Part shown: positions 26,135 through 34,376 of the stretch, piece after piece
Layout of the letters: each line of letters opens with the position of its first letter
How positions within the stretch are numbered: position 1 is the stretch's first letter
Assembly (NCBI RefSeq): GCF_031020795.1
Contig: NZ_JAVHJP010000005.1
Location: forward strand, 365,302 to 429,301
Source: Hydrogenophaga pseudoflava
GTDB taxonomy: Bacteria > Pseudomonadota > Gammaproteobacteria > Burkholderiales > Burkholderiaceae_C
Direction of reading: 5' to 3'
Length of the DNA: 64,000 nt
Translations under genes and position numbers: made by a program
The notes under the pieces: generated by a model
What the model was told of the DNA's origin: nothing
Databases searched by the model: none
The model's input: the letters and a program-made list of their open reading frames with translations, nothing else

Positions 26135-26977
26135 ATGCAGACCACACCCTCATGGATGCACCACGCGGGCCTGCTGGCCGGGCTCGGGCCGCGCGCCTTC
26201 GTGCCCCGGGTCGAAGGCGACGCCCTGGCCGCGGACCTCTCCTTCCGCACCTGCATCGAGGCCGGCAGCGGCGCGCTGGTGTCCGTGCAGGCGCCGGGTG
26301 CGCGCCGCCTCCACCTCTGGACCCGGCGCCCGGGTGCCCCGGGCGCGCAGCGCTGGACCCACTGGCTGGATGGCCACGAGGTGGGCGAGGTGGTGATCGG
26401 CGCCCCCGGCTGGCAGCCGCAGGAATGGGGCTGGGAGCGCCCGCACCAGGGGCTCCACCAGCGTGTGGAAACGCTCGCCACCCTCTACCGCATCGACGCC
26501 GACCACAAGACCGAGCCCTGGTTTTCCTACCACCTGCCGCGCCAGGCCGACGTGGCCGATGCGCTGCGCCTGCTGGGCCTGTCGACCGCCTGGTCGACGG
26601 TGGCGGACGTCTGGGCGACCGTGCTGGGCCGGCCCCTGCCGCCGCGCAGCCGCCCCTGGAGCCTCGGGCTGCGCGGCCCCGGTGGCGACCAGCCCGCCTT
26701 GCGGGTCGCCAGCAGCCTGTGGGCGCTGGTGCCAGAGACCCGGGACAAGTGCGACCGCCTCACCGAGGCGGTGCACCGCCTGGGGGGTGACGGGTGCTTC
26801 GCCCAGGCGCTCTACAAGCTGCTCGCACCCGATCTGCCGGACCCGCCGTCGCAGGTGATCGGCGCGGCCATCGAGATCAGCCTGCACCCCGACGGCACGC
26901 TGGACACCGTGCACTTCGTGCTGCGCGGCCCCAAACAGACCCTCCACCACGGCGGCCAGGCACCGCCCCTTCACTGA
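26135..26977 (+). CDS. Hypothetical protein of the nine-gene operon
   Basis: A 280-residue soluble protein that I do not recognise. It has a mixed alpha/beta look: a strand-rich N-terminal half with LHLWTRRPGAPG and VVIGAPGW, a YRIDADHKTEPWFSYHLPRQ segment near 118-137, a helical part with LRLLGLSTAWSTVADVW, and a final strand AAIEISLHPDGTLDTVHFVL. It lacks both the head domain and the repeats of its neighbours. It begins 3 bp after paralogue 3 and ends 15 bp before the propeptide-like gene, so it is co-transcribed with both. Confidence 0.72.
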   Translation: MQTTPSWMHHAGLLAGLGPRAFVPRVEGDALAADLSFRTCIEAGSGALVSVQAPGARRLHLWTRRPGAPGAQRWTHWLDGHEVGEVVIGAPGWQPQEWGWERPHQGLHQRVETLATLYRIDADHKTEPWFSYHLPRQADVADALRLLGLSTAWSTVADVWATVLGRPLPPRSRPWSLGLRGPGGDQPALRVASSLWALVPETRDKCDRLTEAVHRLGGDGCFAQALYKLLAPDLPDPPSQVIGAAIEISLHPDGTLDTVHFVLRGPKQTLHHGGQAPPLH

Positions 26978-26992
26978 CCACCGGAGCGCCCC

Positions 26993-27343
26993 ATGGACAA
27001 CGACGACACCTCCTACCTGAACAAGATCGACGCACCGACCAGCCTGCAGATCCGCCTGCTGGCCCCGCAGGACAACCCGGTGGTCGATGTGCTCCTGCAA
27101 TGGGCGTCCACGCCCAGCGCTGCCGACCTGGACCAGGTGGCCCGGCTGGGGGGCGTCTGGAACCGCCCGCCCACGGCCGCGGCAGGCCCCGCGCCGACCG
27201 ACCTCCAGACCCTGCGGCTGCCGCTGAGGGCGCTGGCCGATCTGGCGCGCCTGCCGTCGGTCCGGGCGCTGGCGGCCGCCGCGCCGCTGGCACCGGACAC
27301 CGACGACGGTCCGCCCGCCGATGGCGTCCGGTCGAACCCCTGA
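26993..27343 (+). CDS. Free-standing subtilase-propeptide-like protein
   Basis: A 116-residue protein. Its N-terminus (LNKIDAPTSLQIRLLA) and its VVDVLLQWAS strand, followed by LRLPLRALADLARLPSVRAL, run parallel to residues 3-97 of the protease encoded next (SKIDASLNLNLRLKAG, VSVLVQFSG, and DIAVSAIDALAALEGVVRI). That region of the protease is its N-terminal prodomain, so this looks like a separate copy of the prodomain alone. Free propeptides of the I9 type act as chaperones and inhibitors of subtilases; that role here is inference. GGAG precedes the ATG. Confidence 0.7.
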   Translation: MDNDDTSYLNKIDAPTSLQIRLLAPQDNPVVDVLLQWASTPSAADLDQVARLGGVWNRPPTAAAGPAPTDLQTLRLPLRALADLARLPSVRALAAAAPLAPDTDDGPPADGVRSNP

Positions 27344-27400
27344 CGGCCGGCGTGTCCGCCGCCGTTCTCGCCATCCCTTCGATCTCTGGAGAACACCATC

Positions 27401-30400
27401 ATGAGCAAGATCGACGCCTCCCTGAATCTCAACCTCCGGCTGAAGGCCGGCAACCAGCTGGCGGGCGACCTGCTCGACCGCTACGGCTTCTCGGCCGATG
27501 GCCAGCGTGTGTCGGTGCTGGTGCAGTTCAGCGGCGAAACCGGCCCGCTCGTGGCAGCGGGCCTGCAGATCGCCAGCCGGACCGACGACGTGCTGACGGG
27601 CGACATCGCGGTGTCGGCCATCGACGCCCTCGCGGCCCTTGAAGGCGTGGTGCGCATCGAGGGCGCGCGCCTGATGCATCCCATGCTCGACATCGCCACC
27701 GCCGATGCCCACCTGGGCCACACGCGCAGCCCGGGCATCGGCACACCACCCACCGCCTACCGCGGACGCAATGTGATCGTGGGCCTGATCGATTCGGGCA
27801 TCGACTACACCCACGCCAGCTTCCGCAGGGCCGACGGCAGCACGCGCATCCTGCGCATCTGGGACCAGTTCCTCGTGCCGGCGGCCGGCGATGCGGCGCC
27901 GGCCGGCTACAGCTACGGCGTCGAGTACACCGACACCCAGATCAACAGCGCCCTGGGCAATGCCAACCCCCACAGCGTGGTGCGCCACCGCGACCGGGGC
28001 GCCCATGGCACGCACGTGGCGGGCATTGCGGCGGGCAATGGCCGCGCGGCGGGCACCTTTGCCGGCGTCGCGCCCGAGGCCGACATCATCATGGTGCGCA
28101 ACGACAGCCGCGGCAGCGACGGCACGCTGCAGCTGGCCAACTCGGTGCGCACGGTCGATGCCCTGCACTACATCTACAGCGTGGCGGCCGCCCTGAACCG
28201 GCCGGTGGTGATCAACCAGAGCCAGAGCATGAACGTCGGCCCGCACGACGGCACGACCCTGCTGGAGCAGGCCATCAACCGGGAGCTGGGTTTTCCCGGC
28301 CGGGCCTATGTCTGTTCGGCCGGCAACCAGGCCGACAACGCCATCGCGGTCAGCGGCAGCGTGCCGGCCTCGGGCAACCTGGTGCAGACCTTCAGCGTGC
28401 CGGCCGGCGACGTGGTGGACGACACCATCGACCTCTGGTACCCCGGCAACCAGCGGCTGTCGATCACCGTGACCAACCCGGCGGGCGTGGCCACGCCGGT
28501 GGTGGCGCCGCCGGCCGCAGCGGCGGCACCGACCACGCTGGTCCACACCCTGGCCGGCGGCAACGTGGTGGCGATCGACTCGCGCATCGACAGCGTGCAG
28601 AACCACGACAACGAGATCCTGATCCGGCTGACCCGTGGCACGGCGGCGTCGATTGCCAGTGGCACCTGGCGCATCACGCTGACCAACGCCGGCACCACGG
28701 CCGTGCCGTTCGACGCCTGGATCGAGCGCCCGGTGGATGGCAACCCGGTCTGGACCGGCAGCCCCGACACGGTCAGCAAGTCGGTGGCGATCCCGGCCAG
28801 CGCGCGCGAGGCCATCGCGGTGGGCTGCTACCGCACCAAAACCGGCGCCGGCGCCGATGCCGGTGGCAACAAGGGCACGCTGTCGGACTTCTCCAGCCGC
28901 GGGCCCACGCGCGACGGGCGCATCAAGCCGGACCTGAGTGCCCCGGGCGAGTTCGTCATGTCGGCGATGTCCATCGACGAAACCAGCCCCGGCACCACCG
29001 ACGCGAGCGGCACCTACCAGCTCATGGCCGGCACCAGCATGTCCACGCCCATGGTCGCGGGCACCGTGGCCCTGATCCTGGAGAAGAACCCCACCCTGCG
29101 CCAGGAGCAGATCCGGCTGGGCCTGCAGGCCACGGCCCGCAAGGACGCGCAGACCGGCACCGGCGACGCGGTGCCAAACAACAACTGGGGCCACGGCAAG
29201 CTCGACATCGAGGCCGCCGTGGCCTACAACTACCCGGCCTTCGCCAGCCGCAACTGGGTGCGCATCCGCACCATGCTCTACAACTGGACCGAGGCCGACA
29301 CCCCGCCGACCTTCGAGATCAGCGCCAACGAGAACGGCGAGGCGGTGATCGAACTCGCCTGGGACCCGCAGGCCCTGCTCGCGCCCAGCACCGGCTATGT
29401 GCCGCTGCGCTACTACAACACCGGTCAGGCGCTGGACGTCACCATCACCAAGGCCGCGGGCGGCAACCAGCCCATCCAGCTGCCCGTGCAGGTGATCCGG
29501 CTGGCCGGCAACCGGGCGCGCTGGCAGATGCCCCAGGCCCTGTGGGACGGCTACCGTGAGGAGCTGCGCAAGGCGCGGGTGGGCCAGTCCACCATGTCGC
29601 CCAACCTCTACTACCGCGTGCGCCTGAACCCCACCGGCGCGGCCTCGGTGCTGATCTGGCCGCCCGACGCCAGCTTCCAGAACGACCCGCTGGCGCAGCG
29701 GCTGGCCATCATCCAGACCAGCCTGTCGGCCGCCTCGCAGGTGGCGCCGGACCAGGCGGCCGTCGACGCCATGCCGGTGCCCTGGGGGGCCTTCCTGCAG
29801 TGGCTGTGGAACAACCTGCCGGCCGACTCGCCCGACCGCCAGTCGCTCGCCGGGGTGTTCAGCCACCGCTTCTTCAGCAACGAGATCGAGACCGCCACCC
29901 GCGGCAAGATCCTGATGCTGTGGCTGTTCGCCGGGCCGGGCGCGCGGCAGAAGCTGCCGACCCTGCTGGACACGCGCTTCCGCAACGCCGCCAACCTGGA
30001 GATGTCCATCCTCAAGCAGCCCGATCTCAAGGACGGTGTGCTGCTGGTGGACCACCTGCTGGCCCTGCTGCAGATCGACCCCCACCCCGACATCGCCGGT
30101 GTGACCGCCGCCGAACAGCTGGTCGACGACGCGCTGACCGAGATCATGGACCCCAACGGCCAGACCAACCAGGGCACGGCCAGCACCTGCGGACCCACGA
30201 GCGTGCAGACCCTGCTGATCAACACCAATGCGTCCGAGTACGTGCGGCTGCTGCGCGGCCTGCTCGGCCGCGAGGCCAAGGCCACCCTGGCCAACGGCGA
30301 CCAAATCGAGGTGCCGCCCGGGGTCTACCAGGTGGCGCGCTACGCCGGCGCCGCCTCGCTGCCCTTCTTCGTGCGGACCAACGCCGAGCTGGGCTTCCAG

Positions 30401-30910
30401 TCGGCCGTGCTGCGCTATGCGCGCGGCAGCGCCTGGCCCGAGTACGACCCGTCGGCACCGCCGGACGCGCCCAATGGCGTGAACACCGTGTTCCAGGAAA
30501 CCATGCGGCGCGGCGTGACGGCGGCGCAGCTGCAGCGGGCCCTCAGCGGGCTGCTGGGGCGCAACCACTCGACACAACAGGCGCCGCAGCCCACCGACGC
30601 GCTGCGCAACGACTTCGTGCAGCGCATCCAGCAGGCGCGCGACCCGATGCTGCTGGTGGTGCACTGGGGCGCACCGCCCAGCGACGCGGCCCACACCGGC
30701 CTGCACGCGGTGGTGGCGCTGCGCGGCGAATCGGGACGGGTGTTCTTCAAGAACCCGCAGTACGCGGGCAGTTCACCACCGGCCGGCGCCTCACCCAATG
30801 GCGGCGCCACAGCACCACCCCGACGCTACGAAGACCCGGCCCAGGCGCTGGAGTCCATGGGCGACAGCGATCTGGGGTCCTGGATCCGCTGGTTCCACCA
30901 CCCCGCCTGA
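27401..30910 (+). CDS. Subtilisin-like serine protease with a C-terminal C39-like cysteine peptidase domain
   Basis: A 1169-residue protein. Residues about 1-97 form a prodomain. The S8 catalytic domain follows with Asp131 (GLIDSGIDYTH), His202 (RGAHGTHVAGIAAG), oxyanion Asn309 (CSAGNQ) and Ser546 (AGTSMSTPMVAG); an insertion of about 150 residues lies between Asn and Ser. After a linker and a beta domain (about 615-755) and a helical part, residues 915-1125 resemble a C39/papain-like domain: Gln924, Cys930 (STCGPTSVQTLL), His1102 (GLHAVVALRG) and Asn1118 (FFKNPQ). There is no signal peptide, which is unusual for a subtilase, so it may act inside the cell or leave by another route. Confidence 0.88.
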   Translation: MSKIDASLNLNLRLKAGNQLAGDLLDRYGFSADGQRVSVLVQFSGETGPLVAAGLQIASRTDDVLTGDIAVSAIDALAALEGVVRIEGARLMHPMLDIATADAHLGHTRSPGIGTPPTAYRGRNVIVGLIDSGIDYTHASFRRADGSTRILRIWDQFLVPAAGDAAPAGYSYGVEYTDTQINSALGNANPHSVVRHRDRGAHGTHVAGIAAGNGRAAGTFAGVAPEADIIMVRNDSRGSDGTLQLANSVRTVDALHYIYSVAAALNRPVVINQSQSMNVGPHDGTTLLEQAINRELGFPGRAYVCSAGNQADNAIAVSGSVPASGNLVQTFSVPAGDVVDDTIDLWYPGNQRLSITVTNPAGVATPVVAPPAAAAAPTTLVHTLAGGNVVAIDSRIDSVQNHDNEILIRLTRGTAASIASGTWRITLTNAGTTAVPFDAWIERPVDGNPVWTGSPDTVSKSVAIPASAREAIAVGCYRTKTGAGADAGGNKGTLSDFSSRGPTRDGRIKPDLSAPGEFVMSAMSIDETSPGTTDASGTYQLMAGTSMSTPMVAGTVALILEKNPTLRQEQIRLGLQATARKDAQTGTGDAVPNNNWGHGKLDIEAAVAYNYPAFASRNWVRIRTMLYNWTEADTPPTFEISANENGEAVIELAWDPQALLAPSTGYVPLRYYNTGQALDVTITKAAGGNQPIQLPVQVIRLAGNRARWQMPQALWDGYREELRKARVGQSTMSPNLYYRVRLNPTGAASVLIWPPDASFQNDPLAQRLAIIQTSLSAASQVAPDQAAVDAMPVPWGAFLQWLWNNLPADSPDRQSLAGVFSHRFFSNEIETATRGKILMLWLFAGPGARQKLPTLLDTRFRNAANLEMSILKQPDLKDGVLLVDHLLALLQIDPHPDIAGVTAAEQLVDDALTEIMDPNGQTNQGTASTCGPTSVQTLLINTNASEYVRLLRGLLGREAKATLANGDQIEVPPGVYQVARYAGAASLPFFVRTNAELGFQSAVLRYARGSAWPEYDPSAPPDAPNGVNTVFQETMRRGVTAAQLQRALSGLLGRNHSTQQAPQPTDALRNDFVQRIQQARDPMLLVVHWGAPPSDAAHTGLHAVVALRGESGRVFFKNPQYAGSSPPAGASPNGGATAPPRRYEDPAQALESMGDSDLGSWIRWFHHPA

Positions 30911-30927
30911 CCACCAAGGAGCCTGCC

Positions 30928-33420
30928 ATGCTGTACCTCGATGCACCGATCGGCCCCATCCGTGGCCTGATGATCTACCGCGATCACGAAGACACCAACC
31001 TGTTCTATTACGTGCCCGAACGGCCGCGGCTCGCCCTCAACGACGGCGTGCCCGAGTTCCTGTTCCTCAAGTACCGGCGCGACATCACCGACAACCCCGA
31101 CTTCGACCCCGATGCGGGCGGGCAGTCGCTGGGCGGCGGCTTCATGGCCTTCACCGTCGACCTCGGGGTGGACGACCGCACGCTCAGCAGCATCAAGGGC
31201 GAGCTGGGCCGCTTTGCCGACGGCGACGTCAAGCTGGTGCCGATCCAGTTCCGCAAGGGCACGGTGCGGCTGTCGGTGGTCAAGGACGCGGCCGAGGACC
31301 CGCCCGCGGGCGCCCCGGCCCCCTCGCCCACGGCGGCGCGCGGCCTCAAGCTTTACGAGGAGGTGTACGGCGCCACGCAGCCCTCGCTGTTCGGCTTCAA
31401 CCGCGCCACCTTCGCCATGATGCTGGACCGCGAGGCGGCCACCCTGATGGAGGCCGGCCTGCGCACCGGCATCAGCCCGGTGGGCGTGATCTACAACCTC
31501 GAGTTCCTGGGCCTGCGCCCCTCGTTCCGCATCAAGATCCGTGCCGAGTACAAGCGCGTCTACGAGACCCTGGAGGCCGAGCTGGGCGCGCGCGGATCGA
31601 TCGGCATGGTCAGCCTGGCGGCCGACATCGGCGTGGCCTTCCAGAAGCTGCGCGACAACGGCTCGGTGCAGATCGAGGTGATGAACTTCACCGACGACGA
31701 GGACCTGCGCAAGAAGGCCGACGACGCCTGGCAGTGGTTCCAGACCAAGCTGCTGGAGGACTTCTTCGAGTCCGCCCTCGAACCGCCGAGCTTCATGACC
31801 CGCCAGTCCGGCAACCTGGGCATGCTGGGCCAGCTGCAGTCGCTGTTCGGCGGCCTGACCGGGCCGCAGACCGGCACCGCGCTGGCGCCGCCCATGGGCG
31901 CGCCGTCCACCGCCACGCCCACCACCGCACCGGCGGTGCACGGGCCGTCCGAAGGTGTGCCGTCCACCAGCAGCGTGAACCGCACCGCGGCGGCGGCCAA
32001 CACCGGCAGCGGTGGCGCGGCCGGGCCGGCGGGCAACAGCTCGATCTCGCCGTTTCAGGTGGCCTTCTCGCTCAAGTTCGTGCACCAGGACGAGCTGCAG
32101 GTGCGCACCTTCGACTATTCCATGCAGTCGGCCGAGGCGCGCACGGCCGCGCCGCAGGGCATGTTCGGCACCGTGGTGGCGGGCTTCAACCTGGCCGACC
32201 GCATCCGCAGCGTGAGCCTGGACGACAGCTTCTTCCAGCGCCTGATCGCCACGGTGTCGATGGGCACCGACCTGGCGCAGGCCGGCATCGCCAGCGTGGC
32301 GGTGAACCTGGAGTACCCCGGCGAGCGCCCGGCCAACGAGGACGCCCAGCACGTCGACGGCTTCCTGTTCGTGCCCGGCAAGACCGATCCGCGCACCTTC
32401 ACCACCTTCCTCAACGACCGGCGCGACCTGAGCTACCGCTACAAATTGGACATCACCTTCACGCCCAACAGCGACTGGACGGCGGGCAACACGCAGGTCT
32501 CCACCGGCTGGGTGGTGGAGCGCACGCGCCAGCTGGTGATCGCGCCGCTCGACCACGTCGAGCTGATGGACGTGGAGGTGTCGCTGGGCGACATGGACAG
32601 CGGCGAGATCACGCAGGTCGAGGTCGAGCTGGTGTACGACGACCCCTCCAACGCCTTCCGGGTCGAGAAGACCCTGCTGCTCAAGCCCGGCGAGGCCACC
32701 AAGCACTGGCGCCTGCGGCTGGCCAACAACGCCACCCGCAGCTTCCGTTACCGGGCGCGCTACTTCCTCAAGTCGGGCAACCTGCGCGTGCAGGAAGACT
32801 GGATCACCACCGCCGACCCGGCGGTGATCATCAACGAGCCCTTCGAGGGCGAACTCAACATCCGCCTCATCCCCCTGCTGGACCAGACCAACCTGATGGA
32901 GGCGGTGGTGGACATCCGCTACCACGAGGCGGCCTCGGGCTACCGGCGCGAGTTCCAGGAGATCTACGACGAGACCCGGCTGGACCGCCGCTCGCTGCGC
33001 ATCCCCACGCTGGCGCCCGAGCCGCCGCCCTTCACCTACGAGACCACGGTGGTGCGCGGCGACGGTTCGGTGTTCGAGTCCGGCCAGGTGGCGGCCGACG
33101 GCAACGTGGCGGTGATCATGGACGGCGTCGGCGTCACGCAGCGCATCCGGGTGCGCCTGCCCCAGGCCACGCTGGGCTCGCTGGTCGCGCTGAAGGTGGA
33201 CCTGCGAGGGCCGGGCGACGAGCCCGACTTCGCCAGCGTGCTGTTCACGCCCAGCCAGCTGGAAGAGAAGACCGTGGTGCTGGTGCAGCCACCATCGGCG
33301 GGCGGCGGGCCGTTCACCTACGGCTTCACGGTGACGGGCTACAACAACCTGGGCCAGCCGGTGCCCGGCCAGACCGGCCAGCAGTCGGGGCCGGCCCTGG
33401 TCGTGCCCATGCCGGCCTGA
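30928..33420 (+). CDS. Giant head-plus-repeat protein, paralogue 4
   Basis: An 830-residue protein and the last gene of the operon. The head reads LFYYVPERPRLALNDGVPEF then LFLKYRRD, with LGGGFMAFTVDLGV after it. A low-complexity linker rich in Pro, Thr, Ala and Gly (about 300-370) splits the middle domain. C-terminal repeats begin near 547, 641 and 737, a period of about 95, with VELVYDDPSNAF and VDIRYHEAASGY cores. AAGGAG precedes the ATG, 17 bp after the protease gene. No signal peptide. The glycine/threonine linker is absent from the other paralogues. Confidence 0.82.
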   Translation: MLYLDAPIGPIRGLMIYRDHEDTNLFYYVPERPRLALNDGVPEFLFLKYRRDITDNPDFDPDAGGQSLGGGFMAFTVDLGVDDRTLSSIKGELGRFADGDVKLVPIQFRKGTVRLSVVKDAAEDPPAGAPAPSPTAARGLKLYEEVYGATQPSLFGFNRATFAMMLDREAATLMEAGLRTGISPVGVIYNLEFLGLRPSFRIKIRAEYKRVYETLEAELGARGSIGMVSLAADIGVAFQKLRDNGSVQIEVMNFTDDEDLRKKADDAWQWFQTKLLEDFFESALEPPSFMTRQSGNLGMLGQLQSLFGGLTGPQTGTALAPPMGAPSTATPTTAPAVHGPSEGVPSTSSVNRTAAAANTGSGGAAGPAGNSSISPFQVAFSLKFVHQDELQVRTFDYSMQSAEARTAAPQGMFGTVVAGFNLADRIRSVSLDDSFFQRLIATVSMGTDLAQAGIASVAVNLEYPGERPANEDAQHVDGFLFVPGKTDPRTFTTFLNDRRDLSYRYKLDITFTPNSDWTAGNTQVSTGWVVERTRQLVIAPLDHVELMDVEVSLGDMDSGEITQVEVELVYDDPSNAFRVEKTLLLKPGEATKHWRLRLANNATRSFRYRARYFLKSGNLRVQEDWITTADPAVIINEPFEGELNIRLIPLLDQTNLMEAVVDIRYHEAASGYRREFQEIYDETRLDRRSLRIPTLAPEPPPFTYETTVVRGDGSVFESGQVAADGNVAVIMDGVGVTQRIRVRLPQATLGSLVALKVDLRGPGDEPDFASVLFTPSQLEEKTVVLVQPPSAGGGPFTYGFTVTGYNNLGQPVPGQTGQQSGPALVVPMPA

Positions 33421-33438
33421 GCCGGCGGCCGGTGCCGC

Positions 33439-34047
33439 TCAGGCGAACACCGGTTGCCCGCTGGCGAGCCGTTCGCGAAAGCTCGCCAGCATCTCGCGCT
33501 CGGAGAGGTCCTGCGCCCAGACCGGCCGCAGCTGGAAATGGGGCTGGTCGACGATGGTGGTCCAGTTGCCGCCCCACTCCAGCCCCAGTTCCATGCCCAG
33601 CACACCGACCGCCTTGTACTTGGGCGACTCGGGCAGGTACTTGTTGCCGCTGAAGACGCCGATGTCGAAGGCGATGCCGAAGTTGTGGTTGGAGAAGCCA
33701 CCGCGCGCGTTGGTGACCTTGGGCCCGGGTGCGGTGCGCCCCTTGGCGAACAGCGCGTCCTGCTCGGCGAAGCTGCGGGTGCCGCTGATCACCTTGATCT
33801 GGATGCCACTGGCCGCGGCCTTCTGCACCAGTGCGCGCGCCATGGGGCGGGCTTCCGGCAGCAGGGTGGCGATGGCGGCCTCGCTGCGCGGGTCCACCGC
33901 GGAGAGGGCCTGCTCCGGCGGCTTGCGGTTGATCGTGGGCTTGACCAGCGCGGCGTAGATGGCACCCCAGGTCTGTGGTCCGGCGCGGCCGTCGGTCTCA
34001 ATGCCCAGTGCGCCCTGGACGGCGCGAATCATGTCGGTGATGTCCAT
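33439..34047 (-). CDS. M15-family peptidoglycan peptidase (endolysin-like) with N-terminal wall-binding domain
   Basis: A 202-residue protein. Residues 1-35 look like a short peptidoglycan-binding helix bundle (MIRAVQGALGIETDGRAGPQ). Residues 65-175 form an M15 (VanY/L-Ala-D-Glu peptidase) domain with SGTRSFAEQDALF, zinc ligands His121 and Asp128 in NHNFGIAFDIG and His170 in VDQPHFQ, and a likely catalytic Asp167. Phage lysis enzymes of this type cut cell-wall peptides. It has no signal peptide, also as in endolysins. It converges on the nine-gene operon with an 18-bp gap, and its promoter shares that operon's motif, so it probably belongs to the same system. Confidence 0.87.
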   Translation of the reverse strand: MDITDMIRAVQGALGIETDGRAGPQTWGAIYAALVKPTINRKPPEQALSAVDPRSEAAIATLLPEARPMARALVQKAAASGIQIKVISGTRSFAEQDALFAKGRTAPGPKVTNARGGFSNHNFGIAFDIGVFSGNKYLPESPKYKAVGVLGMELGLEWGGNWTTIVDQPHFQLRPVWAQDLSEREMLASFRERLASGQPVFA

Positions 34048-34095
34048 GGAACCTCCGAAGTGAAACGCTTCCCTCAGGAAGCCGGAGGACCACTG

Positions 34096-34137
34096 TAGGA
34101 CGCTCGCGCGGGGGCTTCATCCCTCGCCAGAGGGACC
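34096..34137 (-). promoter_or_regulatory. Shared promoter motif before the M15 peptidase gene (copy C)
   Basis: On the minus strand: GGTCCCT (34131-34137), 8 bases, GGATG (34118-34122), 17 bases, TCCTA (34096-34100), then CAGTGG. The first two blocks lie within the last codons of the ferredoxin gene. TCCCT and AGGGA form a perfect inverted repeat with six bases between. Spacing between GGTCCCT and GGATG is 8, as in copy A. The start codon is 48 bp downstream. Confidence 0.62.
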
Positions 34138-34356
34138 TCCGCCCAGCCGCTGCATGGTGATCGCATCGAACGGGCAGCGCACCACGCACTTCGCGCAGCC
34201 GGTGCAGCCGGCCTCGTCGTGCAGCGTGCTCTTCTTCTGCCAGCCCGGCACCACGGCCAGCGACAGCACGTGCGGCGGGCACACCGCCACGCACCAGCCG
34301 CAGCCGGTGCAGCGCGTCGGGTCGATGACAGGCAGTGCCTTGCGTTCGCTCGCCAT
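34117..34356 (-). CDS. 4Fe-4S ferredoxin-type protein (2[4Fe-4S])
   Basis: A 79-residue bacterial-type ferredoxin with two complete CxxCxxCxxxCP clusters: C16, C19, C22, C26 and C51, C54, C57, C61. It is expected to carry electrons at low potential in the cytoplasm; no partner enzyme is obvious nearby. The first base of its start codon lies only 21 bp from that of the divergent CoA-binding gene, so their promoters must overlap the genes. Its last codons double as the promoter of the M15 peptidase gene. Confidence 0.92.
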   Translation of the reverse strand: MASERKALPVIDPTRCTGCGWCVAVCPPHVLSLAVVPGWQKKSTLHDEAGCTGCAKCVVRCPFDAITMQRLGGGPSGEG

Positions 34357-34376
34357 GGCGGTATTGTGTCGGGACC

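Noticed and set aside
26150..30706. Long open frame on the minus strand (about 1518 codons) opposite the protease
   Set aside because: Same cause; the plus strand carries intact S8 catalytic motifs, and the antisense product is low-complexity.
18453..33420. CRISPR or DNA-level repeats in the giant genes
   Set aside because: The periodicity is at protein level only; DNA copies are diverged and no short identical repeat with spacers is present.
14073..33420. Phage tail or contractile injection cluster
   Set aside because: Despite the size of the proteins and a nearby endolysin-like enzyme, I see no tube, sheath, baseplate, terminase or portal motifs.
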